The translations under genes and the position numbers were made by a program. From an uncultured Bacteroidota bacterium (lineage in GTDB: Bacteria > Bacteroidota > Bacteroidia > Chitinophagales > Chitinophagaceae), in the NCBI GenBank assembly GCA_903851455.1, contig CAINOM010000077.1, forward strand, positions 1 to 7,231: a stretch of 7,231 bases of DNA, in the 5' to 3' direction. The notes under the pieces were generated by a model. The model worked only from the letters and a program-made list of their open reading frames with translations, had not been told where the DNA came from and made no database searches. Of this stretch, positions 1 to 6,926 are shown one piece after another (positions within the stretch are counted from its first letter, which is position 1; the number at the start of each line of letters is the position of its first letter).

Positions 1-45
1 AATTGAGTAGGAGGTGAGGGATTAGTTCCCTCACCGTCCTCTCAC
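1..45 (-). ncRNA. Group II intron domain VI with bulged branch-point A
   Basis: The minus strand forms an upper helix GGTGAGGG / CCCTCACC (28-35 with 13-20) and a basal helix GAGAGG (38-43) with CCTACTC (5-11). The A opposite + position 8 is left bulged as the candidate branch point. The expected 3' splice site lies 6-7 nt beyond it, at the very edge of the window, so the 3' exon is not visible. Confidence 0.8.
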
Positions 46-77
46 ACCACCGTACGTGCCGTTCGGCATACGGCGGT
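46..77 (-). ncRNA. Group II intron domain V (catalytic hairpin)
   Basis: On the minus strand the 32 nt fold as ACCGCCGTA / TACGGTGGT (9 bp with one G-T pair), a two-base CG bulge on the 3' side, then TGCC / GGCA closing a GAAC loop. The catalytic triad is CGC rather than AGC, and the distal helix is short. Both points fit class C introns. All helix positions are paired, so the catalytic core looks intact. Confidence 0.9.
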
Positions 78-137
78 TTGTCAGAATAATGGTTGCTGTT
101 ATTTCAACAGGACGGTCTCATTTAGTTGTTGCACTGC

Positions 138-365
138 TTAACTCAGCTCCTCTTGCCTTTTACTCTCGGCTTCCAGCCTACCCTCAGGCAAGTAGTTCTC
201 TAACGAGGTTCGGCTTCATAGTCTCGCCGTAAACGCATAAGGCCTTCGTCTTATTCCAACATTCAGCCCTTCAGCTTCGTTGAGTTTCTTCCGCGATGAT
301 CTATATCGCCTCGTTTTCCGCTTACTATGGCCTCGGCTGACTTCTGTTAGTAACCAGTAACATCT
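138..365 (-). pseudogene. Remnant of intron-encoded protein reading frame
   Basis: Between the domain III-like segment and domain V, one minus-strand frame reads EVSRGHSKRKTRRY from 344 downward. It continues to a TGA at 216-218, then stays open in the same frame for 25 more codons to TAA at 138-140. No ATG lies in frame before the upstream TAA at 366-368. From memory, a segment like EVSRGHS occurs at the start of class C intron proteins, partly because the RNA motif itself encodes it. No reverse transcriptase motif such as YADD or a maturase domain follows. I read this as the collapsed front end of the lost reverse transcriptase gene. It could also be nothing more than conserved intron RNA that happens to be open. 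Confidence 0.35.
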
Positions 366-703
366 TTAACTCTGTCACCAGTTTGTCGCTTCGCCACTCG
401 CGCGTAGCCCGCTAACATTACTAACAGATCTCTCAGGGTAAGGATATACGCTTTCCGTTCATGTGGCCGCCGCATTTACGTAGCTATATTTCGTACAGTA
501 AAGGGCTTTTGTTTCTGTGGCAACATCACCCATATAGCCCCGCCTTGTATGCGGTTTCTGTTCGTCAGCCCGAACGTTTGCCGCCAGCTTCTTTCAGATT
601 CGCAGTCACCCACGACACCCTTGCTCTTGGCTAATACTCCCTACTGTAAAGCGTATTCGGGACTTGCACCCTATAGATTACATCCATGCCTGACACACCA
701 CCA

Positions 704-730
704 AAAAGAGCGGCAAAATGCCGCTCTTTT
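704..730 (-). terminator. Rho-independent terminator of htpG
   Basis: On the minus strand, AAAAGAGCGGCA pairs with TGCCGCTCTTTT around a three-base loop (716-718), giving a 12-bp stem with a GC-rich core. A run of five T ends at 703. It lies about 75 nt past the htpG stop codon. The hairpin is flanked by A and T runs on both sides and could also work on the plus strand. The intron begins about 5 nt after the T run. Confidence 0.9.
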
Positions 731-804
731 ATTTAATAAAATACCTGGGGATGCTTTCATACTTTGCTCTGCACAACAATCTCAAATCCCCAATTCCACA
801 AAAG

Positions 805-2685
805 CTATATCAACGCTATGCTCCTGTTCACAAACTCGGTGAGCTCTGCACCTGTCAGCATGCCTTGTGATAACATAGCGAGATCAAATGCCTGCTTGGC
901 CAGTTGTACCTGCTGATCCTTACTGGCCTTCAATATCTTACTAATAAGCTTATGGTTGCCATTGATAGCTACCTTGTAGTTATCCGGTATAGCGCCATAG
1001 AAGCTCATGCCTCCGCCCATTGCCGACATATCCTTCATACGGCGCATGAATTCATCCATGGTTACTGTTACGGGCACTTCATCTGCGCTCAGGCCTTCTA
1101 TCTCCACCTTCATATTCGGCCGGTTTATCGCCTGCTCAAATATCTCTTTCACTTCCTTGCTTTCAGCCTCACCAAGTACCGACTCCGTTTTCTCTTCCTT
1201 GGCGATCAGTTTGTCCACCACATCAGCATCTACACGCTTTAGTTGTGTCTTCTCGAGTTTGCGCTCCAGGTTGTGTATGAAGTGACTATCCAGCGGTGAG
1301 TTCATCAGCAGCACATCATAACCCTTGCGGTTGGCGCTCTGTATAAATGAGTCCTGCTTTGCCGGGTCGTTGGTATAGATGTAGACTACATTGCCGTCTT
1401 TATCTGTCTGGGCGGGTTCCACCTTTTCGCGGTATTCGTTCAGTGTATAGTTTTCTTTTTTGGTATTAGTAAGCAGCGCAAAATCTTTTGCCTTATCGTA
1501 GAATTTCTCTTCGCTGATCATGCCATATTTCACGAAGATGCCAATGTCCGGCCATTTCTCTTCGAATCCCTTGCGGTCGCTTTTGAACAGCTCAGACAAC
1601 TTATCCGCCACCTTGCGCGTGATGTAGCTGTTTATCTTTTTCACATTGCTGTCTGCCTGCAGGAAGCTGCGCGATACATTCAGCGGAATATCCGGAGAAT
1701 CAATAACGCCATGCATCAGCATCAGGAATTCAGGCACTATGTCTTTTACATCGTCTGTAATAAACACCTGGCGCGAAAACAGCTTGATCTTGTTGCGCTG
1801 CAGCTCGAGGTCTGGTTTTACTTTAGGGAAGTAAAGCACACCCGTGAGATTAAACGGATAATCCACATTGAGATGTATCCAGAACAATGGGTCTTCGCCC
1901 ATTGGATATAGCTCACGGTAGAAAGCCAGGTAATCCTCATCCTTCAGTTCAGTAGGCGTCTTGGTCCAGATTGGCGTAGTATTGTTTACAATATTGTCTA
2001 CCTGTATCTCTTTCGTTTTTGTCTTGCCGTTCTCGTCTTCGCCGTCATCTACATACTCCTCTTTAGTACCGAATTTTACCGGCACCGGCAGGAACTTGCA
2101 GTATTTGTCCAGTATCTCCTGCAGCTTGTACTTATCCAGGAATTCTTCACAGTCTTTGTTTACATGCAGAATAACCGTGGTACCCCGCTCTGTGCGGTCG
2201 CCGGGTGTGATCTCAAATTCGGTACTGCCATCGCATACCCAGTGCGCCGGCTGTGCGCCGTCCTGGTAAGAAAGGGTTTGTATCTCTACATGATCGGCCA
2301 CCATGAATGCCGAATAGAAGCCAAGGCCGAACTTGCCGATAAGCTCATTGGCATCTTTGGAGTCCTTGAATTTTTCTACAAATTCAGTAGCGCCGGAGAA
2401 TGCGATCTGGTTGATGTATTTTTTGATCTCTTCAGCGGTCATACCAAGCCCGTTATCGGCTATGGTAATGGTCTTTTTCTCGGCATCGAATGAAACCTCT
2501 ACAAGTGGCTCGCCGAGGCTGCCATTGTATTGACCGAGCGCCGCCAGGCGTTTGATCTTTTGCACCGCATCTACGGCATTAGATACCAGCTCCCTGAGAA
2601 AAATCTCATGATCTGAGTATAGAAATTTCTTAATAATGGGGAATATGTTCTCCGTGTGGATCGAAATCGTTCCTTTTTCCTGCAT
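805..2685 (-). CDS. htpG: Hsp90-family molecular chaperone HtpG
   Basis: This is the bacterial cytosolic Hsp90, an ATP-driven homodimeric chaperone that helps client proteins reach or keep their native fold. The 626-residue length is normal. The N-terminal GHKL ATPase domain shows RELVSNAVDA (31-40, with the catalytic Glu at 32 and the Mg-coordinating Asn at 36), DNGLGM (77-82) and the lid glycines IGKFGLGFYS (116-125). A short acidic, lysine-containing stretch at 209-228 precedes the middle domain. That domain has the ATP-contacting Arg and Gln in NVSRSFLQ (336-343), where the residue after Arg is Ser instead of the more common Glu. The C-terminal dimerisation domain runs from about 510 and contains MGGGMSFYG (556-564). 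The ATG at 2685 gives the expected MQEKGTISIHTE start. No Shine-Dalgarno is visible, and the upstream region is A/T-rich. A 131-bp gap separates it from the lipoprotein gene, so it probably has its own promoter. Confidence 0.97.
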   Translation of the reverse strand: MQEKGTISIHTENIFPIIKKFLYSDHEIFLRELVSNAVDAVQKIKRLAALGQYNGSLGEPLVEVSFDAEKKTITIADNGLGMTAEEIKKYINQIAFSGATEFVEKFKDSKDANELIGKFGLGFYSAFMVADHVEIQTLSYQDGAQPAHWVCDGSTEFEITPGDRTERGTTVILHVNKDCEEFLDKYKLQEILDKYCKFLPVPVKFGTKEEYVDDGEDENGKTKTKEIQVDNIVNNTTPIWTKTPTELKDEDYLAFYRELYPMGEDPLFWIHLNVDYPFNLTGVLYFPKVKPDLELQRNKIKLFSRQVFITDDVKDIVPEFLMLMHGVIDSPDIPLNVSRSFLQADSNVKKINSYITRKVADKLSELFKSDRKGFEEKWPDIGIFVKYGMISEEKFYDKAKDFALLTNTKKENYTLNEYREKVEPAQTDKDGNVVYIYTNDPAKQDSFIQSANRKGYDVLLMNSPLDSHFIHNLERKLEKTQLKRVDADVVDKLIAKEEKTESVLGEAESKEVKEIFEQAINRPNMKVEIEGLSADEVPVTVTMDEFMRRMKDMSAMGGGMSFYGAIPDNYKVAINGNHKLISKILKASKDQQVQLAKQAFDLAMLSQGMLTGAELTEFVNRSIALI

Positions 2686-2733
2686 AGTGAAAATTTTATT
2701 TTATTTACACCATACCCCCAACAATCTGCATTC

Positions 2734-2759
2734 CAAAGTATAAAAATTGACAAATTGAC
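2734..2759 (-). promoter_or_regulatory. Possible htpG promoter region with tandem 8-bp repeat
   Basis: On the minus strand TATACTTTG (2734-2742) resembles a Bacteroidota -7 element but has the wrong internal spacing, and there is no good TTTG at the -33 distance. Directly upstream, the octamer AAATTGAC (plus-strand sense) occurs twice in tandem at 2744-2751 and 2752-2759. It lies 49-74 nt before the htpG start, a reasonable place for a regulator site, but the assignment is weak. Confidence 0.25.
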
Positions 2760-2816
2760 AGTTCTAAATACAATTATCGTTTCCAGGATACGGGCGTGCG
2801 GGCATACGTCATCACC

Positions 2817-3236
2817 TTAGTAGGTATGGGCCCAGTATTGAATCGTTTCCGTTATACTTAAATCTGTGAAGTAATAGGATACACTGTCGTTATTGTAGAA
2901 ATACAGTACGTAGCCATTATAGTTATTGACGGATGGTTTAAAATAAAAAAAACCGCCTGTATTGTCAGTATGATCGTACGAGTACTGATATCCCGTAGGC
3001 TGAAGACTCACCGTATTGTCGTCAATGATGGTTAATGAAAATGTGCTGTTATAAGAAAGAGTTGTATCCTGCTGAATACCGGAAGATGGATGAGTCAATA
3101 TACTGTCATATACCTCCCAATTCCTCACCCTGCCCATTTTGTTTGTGGGAACCGCTGTAGAACTCTTCTTACAGCCGGAAGCAGTCACCAATGCTATAAG
3201 TATTAAGACGACAGAAGACGTGATTAAGGATTTCAT
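2817..3236 (-). CDS. Putative small lipoprotein, unknown family
   Basis: I do not recognise this 139-residue protein. The N-terminus MKSLITSSVVLILIALVTASGC is a lipoprotein signal peptide: a hydrophobic core at about 8-18, then a lipobox-like ASG before Cys22, followed by KKSS. The mature part of about 118 residues is rich in Tyr, Asn, Asp, Ser and Thr, with alternating hydrophobic residues that suggest beta strands. Its Trp-Glu-Val-Tyr near residue 45 and the TFSLTIIDDNTVSL stretch resemble small lipocalin-like or beta-sandwich lipoproteins of Bacteroidota, but this is only an impression. It would be lipid-anchored in the periplasm or at the surface. The gene starts 41 bp after the WbqC-family stop on the same strand and may be cotranscribed with it. 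No Shine-Dalgarno and no clear terminator follow. Confidence 0.75.
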   Translation of the reverse strand: MKSLITSSVVLILIALVTASGCKKSSTAVPTNKMGRVRNWEVYDSILTHPSSGIQQDTTLSYNSTFSLTIIDDNTVSLQPTGYQYSYDHTDNTGGFFYFKPSVNNYNGYVLYFYNNDSVSYYFTDLSITETIQYWAHTY

Positions 3237-3277
3237 ACAACGACAACGCTAAAATATGATAATTATTATATTTTCTA

Positions 3278-3979
3278 CTAAAGCAGATCGAAGGCTCCAA
3301 GATATCCGGCAATTGCCGTTTTGTCATTGAACATCATCACATCCAGTATGGACAGATATGGGATGAACTCATTTGCAAACTGGGGATAAACTATTGGTCT
3401 CATCTTGTGAAACTGCAGATTGATGCCATTTGCGGCAAATTCATTTCGGTCATATAGCTCCACACCGCCGATAGGGTTTATGTAGGTGTCTGCTCCCAGC
3501 TTCCGCGCGAGCTCGATTACCTTGTACTTGCCTTTGAGGCTATGGTCTATTTCTACAGTTGAGGATACAATAAGCGGTGTATCTATGCTCAGATAAGCGG
3601 TGATCTTTTTCAGCGAATTAAAAATGAAAGCAAAGAGATTTTGCTCATTGTCATTAAAGATGTCTTCTATTACCGGGTAGGCCGTTTTAAATTGCGGCGC
3701 CTTGCTATAGGCAGACCGTACCTGGCCCAATATCTTATTCTTCTCCTTTTCAAAATTATCTCCCAGCAACCGCTGATCTACATTCAGGAAATCAGAATCA
3801 TTTTTTAGTGGCAGACTGAACATGACATCCTTACCGTTGAGCAGCATACGGTTACGGTGTATCCAGCCCTTTTTGGTGAATTGTATATTGTCATATATCA
3901 CAAGTTCATCGCAGGCATTTATCATCTGGAAATAACCCAGGTAGGGAAGAAAATAAGGCTGCATGATTCCTGCTGTCAT
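3278..3979 (-). CDS. WbqC-family protein
   Basis: The 233-residue product belongs to the WbqC-like family. Members are often found in O-antigen and other surface-polysaccharide clusters, and their biochemical role is poorly defined. The family hallmark is at the N-terminus: IMQPYFLPYLGYFQMI (5-20), then DELVIYDNIQFTKKGWIHRN (24-43). Further on are YINPIGG (about 166-172) and the conserved C-terminal stretch PYLSILDVMMFN. The frame stays open upstream to a TTG at 4021, but the ATG at 3979 is preferred because family members begin within a few residues of the IMQPYF motif. It is transcribed away from the SGNH/GT-C pair across a 139-bp gap and precedes the lipoprotein gene by 41 bp. A link to the divergent glycan genes is plausible from the family's usual context, but it is inference. 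Confidence 0.88.
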   Translation of the reverse strand: MTAGIMQPYFLPYLGYFQMINACDELVIYDNIQFTKKGWIHRNRMLLNGKDVMFSLPLKNDSDFLNVDQRLLGDNFEKEKNKILGQVRSAYSKAPQFKTAYPVIEDIFNDNEQNLFAFIFNSLKKITAYLSIDTPLIVSSTVEIDHSLKGKYKVIELARKLGADTYINPIGGVELYDRNEFAANGINLQFHKMRPIVYPQFANEFIPYLSILDVMMFNDKTAIAGYLGAFDLL

Positions 3980-4118
3980 CTTTTCGCTTTCGTTTTGGGC
4001 GTCTTCGTTTTTGCAAGGCAAGTTAGGAAAATAAAATACAGATTGTAGCCTGCGAAGTACCGACCACCCATTTCAGCGTGGAAATCCATATTTTGTTGCA
4101 ACTTTGCGCGCAACTGCC

Positions 4119-5069
4119 ATGGGGATCAAAAAATTCGTTTTTAAAATACTTTTATTCACTATCCCGTGGGCAATAGCATGGTGTGTGCTGGAGCACAAAT
4201 TGTCGCAGATACCCAACAGCTACAGCAAGAAAAGAGCCAGCCTTGAAAAACAAACGGACAGCATACAGGCGCTATTCCTTGGCACATCTCACACCTACCA
4301 TGGCGTCAACCCCGACTATTTCTCCTGCTACGGCTTCAACCTGGCCGACTACCTGCAGACGATATACTACGACAAGCGGCTGACGCTGAAATATATAGAC
4401 AAAATGCCACGCCTGAAGGTGGTAGGTATAGAAGTCTGTTACTTCTCACTCTACTACCAGTTGCGACACCACCCTGTAGAAAGCTGGCGCGACTACTTCT
4501 ATTCGCAATACTGGGGCATAAACTACAAAGACCTGCCTGTAGGCGAGCTGAAGCGATATTCTAAGGTAGCACTCTATACCCCCGAGAAAGTAAAGGAATA
4601 CGTAAGATCCGGCTTCAAAGTAGATCTTGCGCCCAACCTCACCGGCAAGGGATATATGCCGCTGGATACCCTGCCGACCGGAAAAGAGAACCTGATGCTG
4701 ACCTCTGCCGAAGGACGTACACGCATAAAGCTGTGGCAGGAAACCATAGACACAACACAATATGCAGCCATAGTAAGCGACCTGGAAGACTTTGTGAAGG
4801 AACTGCGCCGAAGGAAGATAGAAGTGTTTTTTATCAACACGCCCTGCCTGCCGGTTGTGACCACCTTATGCGACCCGCGCATTCTGCAAAAGAACAAAAC
4901 CGCGATAGACGATCTCTGCACCCGTTACAATTGTCGTTACTTTGACTACTTTACAGATAACCGCTTCGGCGCAAACGAATTTTCTGACGTGGACCATCTG
5001 AATCTTACCGGAGCGCGCCATTTCAGCGAGGTTATTAATACGGAGGTGCTGGGGAATTATATAAAATAG
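4119..5069 (+). CDS. Membrane-anchored SGNH hydrolase-like protein
   Basis: The 316-residue product has one N-terminal membrane helix (about 8-23) and a large domain likely outside the cytoplasm. Two SGNH/GDSL signatures sit at the right ends of that domain. LFLGTSHTYHGVNP (52-65) carries the nucleophile candidate Ser57. FSDVDHLNLTGARHF (288-302) carries the Asp290-x-x-His293 pair. NLADYLQ (74-80) resembles the block II Asn region; I see no clear GxND block. The pattern recalls DltD-like and glycan O-acylation-associated SGNH proteins. Possible roles are esterase or acyl transfer on a polysaccharide. The frame extends to a TTG at 4104, but the ATG at 4119 is the better start and puts the helix at the N-terminus. 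The next gene begins one base after the stop, implying translational coupling. I saw no convincing consensus promoter upstream. Confidence 0.8.
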   Translation: MGIKKFVFKILLFTIPWAIAWCVLEHKLSQIPNSYSKKRASLEKQTDSIQALFLGTSHTYHGVNPDYFSCYGFNLADYLQTIYYDKRLTLKYIDKMPRLKVVGIEVCYFSLYYQLRHHPVESWRDYFYSQYWGINYKDLPVGELKRYSKVALYTPEKVKEYVRSGFKVDLAPNLTGKGYMPLDTLPTGKENLMLTSAEGRTRIKLWQETIDTTQYAAIVSDLEDFVKELRRRKIEVFFINTPCLPVVTTLCDPRILQKNKTAIDDLCTRYNCRYFDYFTDNRFGANEFSDVDHLNLTGARHFSEVINTEVLGNYIK

Positions 5070-5070
5070 G

Positions 5071-6642
5071 ATGTTTTTCAAAAGCAAAAAATATCTGACT
5101 GTCCTCTGTATAATGACCATACCGGTCATTATTTACTTTTATTTTTTGCCATGGAAGACAACCACCATCTATGGGGATGATCTCTCCTTTTTCAAAGACT
5201 TGTCCGGCCTAAAAAGCTTCTCCCAGATGATCCGATTATCAATGGCGGGTGGTAAGTTCAGGCCCGTTCAACTCTTCACTTCGCGACTGATCTTCGATTT
5301 ATTCCAAAAAAACCTGAACCTCTATTACCTGTTCAACGTTTTGATCCAATCATTAAATACGTGTCTTGTTGCCTTACTACTAAATCTATTCCTACAATCA
5401 GTTTTTCTCTCATTTTCATTCAGCCTTTTCTACGGGCTGTCGAGGTTCTCGTTCTATGATATGACGCAATTGTTTTGCGGTGGTGCCCTGGAAGGGCTGG
5501 CTGTTACCTTTTTTTTACTGTCATTGTTTTTTATACTGCGTGCACTGATGGACGGCAAACGCAACCCACGAACAATTTACACCTCTTTTCTATGGAGCAT
5601 TTTGTTTGCCAACTTAAGTATTTGCACTCACGAGAGGTATATAGTTCTGTTCCCATTCATCCTGGTTGTGGCCTTGTTCTCTGCAGCACGGCAAATGTTG
5701 ACAAATAGACAGAAAGCCCTAGCCACCATTCTGATTGTGGTGTCTGTCTTACTAAATGTCGCGATAAAAAAATACGTTTATGCAACACCATTTTTCGTTG
5801 GTACTGGCGGTACGAATATTACTTTCTCATTGACTTCAGCATTTACTTTCCTGGCCGATGCTGTTATGAGCATTGCACAGATCAATTCAAAACCCGAATA
5901 TCTTACCGGGCTACCGTTTGCAGCTTTAGCCACCCCTGAGAAAGCAATAATACTCTCCTTACTGTGTGGCATTCTGCCGATTTTTTTCGCGTACCTGTGG
6001 CGTGTGCGGAAAGTTTTTGAATTAAACGATGAGCCAGAGAAAAATAGATTTTTCATTTTCCTAATTCTCGGCCTGCTATTCGCTTTATGCCTTCTGCCGG
6101 CTATAGTTACAATACGTCTTGAACAAAGATGGCTGCAGGCCTCGTTTTGTATTTTCATTCTTATGGTCACTATAGCTTTGTGCAGCCTGCTACCACGAAT
6201 GAATGCTTTGAAAGGTGTGGCATTCGCATGCAGCGCTGCATTCTTTTTATGGCCGAATTATTATTACTTAAAAAACGGTGCGAATAACCTTTATATGAAA
6301 AGTGCCGAAAATTCTGCTGCACTACTTGCGAATGCTATCAAAAACGGGAGCATCCACCAAAATACAAATACGATCTATTTGCTCGAAAAGAAAAAGGATG
6401 AAAATGCAAACAATGCCCTGAACTGGGCTATTGCCGATGGATATCTGTTTAACTTCTACCAGGGTAAGAGCAAGAAGATCATTTATATTGATTCAGTATC
6501 TACAAGGTCAGGAAATCCCTTATTGAATCCGCTGCTGATAGACTTCAACAAGGACAGCTCGCAAATACTGTACGCTAAAAACAGTATACTTGACATCACA
6601 GCCAGCTACCTAAAAGACTCGCTAAAAAATTTTAAGTATTAA
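5071..6642 (+). CDS. Polytopic membrane protein, probable GT-C-type glycosyltransferase
   Basis: The 523-residue protein has roughly ten hydrophobic segments: about 8-27, 80-108, 110-125, 137-158, 172-204 (perhaps two), 217-232, 289-310, 326-346, 356-375 and 381-398. A soluble tail of about 120 residues follows. The layout resembles GT-C transferases, which use lipid-linked sugars at the outer face of the inner membrane. After the first helix comes a loop with IYGDD (33-37), where such enzymes carry acidic catalytic residues. Next come KFRPV (62-66), similar to the GRxRP motif of many such proteins, and CTHERYIVLFP (185-195), which recalls their KE...P segment. These matches are by eye, so the family call is moderate; an unrelated envelope membrane protein is possible. 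The ATG lies one base after the SGNH stop and lacks its own close Shine-Dalgarno, suggesting coupled translation. Its codons look more A/T-rich than the preceding gene's. Confidence 0.72.
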   Translation: MFFKSKKYLTVLCIMTIPVIIYFYFLPWKTTTIYGDDLSFFKDLSGLKSFSQMIRLSMAGGKFRPVQLFTSRLIFDLFQKNLNLYYLFNVLIQSLNTCLVALLLNLFLQSVFLSFSFSLFYGLSRFSFYDMTQLFCGGALEGLAVTFFLLSLFFILRALMDGKRNPRTIYTSFLWSILFANLSICTHERYIVLFPFILVVALFSAARQMLTNRQKALATILIVVSVLLNVAIKKYVYATPFFVGTGGTNITFSLTSAFTFLADAVMSIAQINSKPEYLTGLPFAALATPEKAIILSLLCGILPIFFAYLWRVRKVFELNDEPEKNRFFIFLILGLLFALCLLPAIVTIRLEQRWLQASFCIFILMVTIALCSLLPRMNALKGVAFACSAAFFLWPNYYYLKNGANNLYMKSAENSAALLANAIKNGSIHQNTNTIYLLEKKKDENANNALNWAIADGYLFNFYQGKSKKIIYIDSVSTRSGNPLLNPLLIDFNKDSSQILYAKNSILDITASYLKDSLKNFKY

Positions 6643-6655
6643 CTGCAACGCAGTT
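6641..6655. other. Small hairpin at the end of the membrane-protein gene
   Basis: AACTGC (6641-6646) and GCAGTT (6650-6655) form a 6-bp stem with a three-base loop that overlaps the TAA stop codon. No T run follows on the plus strand. On the minus strand the nearest T run is about ten bases past the stem. It could be a weak bidirectional end point for the two convergent genes, but it is not a standard terminator. Confidence 0.3.
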
Positions 6656-6700
6656 GGGCTGCATTACGGCCACAGCCATACCAATTTGAAAAATCCCCCA

Positions 6701-6880
6701 TTAAAAACTCCCCATCGCATCTTTCTTTCGAGTGACGAATGATGCCGGGAAGAGCATGACCACCAGGCCTTCTCGCTCCAGCCGGTTCTTCAATGTTTTG
6801 CGCAATGCTTCTTTAGGAGACTTTACCAGCAAGCTCCTGTTCATATCAGTGCATTGTGTGTGTTGAGTAGAAAGTTCCAT
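6701..6880 (-). CDS. Small basic protein, unknown
   Basis: This 59-residue frame begins with ATG at 6880 and ends with TAA at 6701-6703. I do not recognise it. The central part, SPKEALRKTLKNRLEREG, looks helical and strongly basic. It is followed by a short hydrophobic stretch (LVVMLFPASFV) and another basic patch (TRKK). There is no signal peptide and no complete domain motif. The main support for a real gene is an exact Bacteroidota-type promoter just upstream, with the -7 element about 15 bases before the ATG, giving a very short leader. A TTG at 6898 would lengthen the frame by six residues but overlaps the -7 element, so the ATG is chosen. It converges on the membrane-protein gene with a 58-bp gap. 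Against it stand its small size and lack of known relatives. Confidence 0.5.
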   Translation of the reverse strand: MELSTQHTQCTDMNRSLLVKSPKEALRKTLKNRLEREGLVVMLFPASFVTRKKDAMGSF

Positions 6881-6895
6881 AAGCTTAATTTTACA

Positions 6896-6926
6896 CAAAA
6901 GTAAACGTTAACCACCAAATAACAAA
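6896..6926 (-). promoter_or_regulatory. Bacteroidota-type promoter for the small gene
   Basis: On the minus strand TTTG (6923-6926) and TACTTTTG (6896-6903) are separated by exactly 19 bp. They match the Bacteroidota housekeeping -33 TTTG and -7 TAnnTTTG consensus at every fixed base. Transcription would start around 6888-6892, some 10 nt before the ATG at 6880. Confidence 0.65.

Larger units (their letters stand above)
1..698 (-). ncRNA. Group II intron RNA, class C, ORF-less
   Basis: Read on the minus strand, this is a self-splicing group II intron RNA of about 697 nt. It starts with GTGTGTCAGGCATGG near 698. It then shows the conserved early domain I element GGGTGCAAGTCCC (659-671), the AATCTGAAAGAAGC element (587-600), a segment AGAAGTCAGCCGAGGCCATA (326-345), and near-canonical domains V and VI at the 3' end. 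As I remember it, the Oceanobacillus iheyensis class C intron has the same order of motifs and almost the same domain V. Class C introns insert behind transcription terminators, and this one lies immediately behind the htpG terminator in the same orientation. Such introns normally carry a reverse transcriptase/maturase of about 420 residues between domains III and V; here only about 250 nt separate them. Splicing or mobility would therefore need a maturase supplied in trans. The 5' edge could be 697 or 698, and the 3' edge lies at 1-2 or one base outside. Confidence 0.9.

Noticed and set aside
1..700. CRISPR array or rRNA fragment as an explanation for the structured, gene-free left end
   Set aside because: There are no regularly spaced repeats and no rRNA landmarks; the group II intron motifs account for the whole segment.
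549..842. Plus-strand 97-codon open frame
   Set aside because: It runs antisense through the group II intron, the terminator hairpin and the end of htpG, has no recognisable motif, and such antisense intron frames are common misannotations.
3980..4021. Longer WbqC-family start at TTG 4021
   Set aside because: The 14 extra residues are polar and unlike the family, which begins just before IMQPYF. The ATG at 3979 fits better.
4089..4095. TATTTTG as a promoter -7 element for the SGNH gene
   Set aside because: It is one base short of TAnnTTTG, and no TTTG or TTG is found 19-21 bp upstream.
4104..4118. TTG start for the SGNH gene
   Set aside because: It adds only five residues, lies in a TTGCGCGCAA palindrome, and the ATG at 4119 gives a clean anchor.
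4446..4921. Minus-strand open frames within the SGNH gene
   Set aside because: They are antisense shadows of a well-supported coding region and have no coherent protein features.
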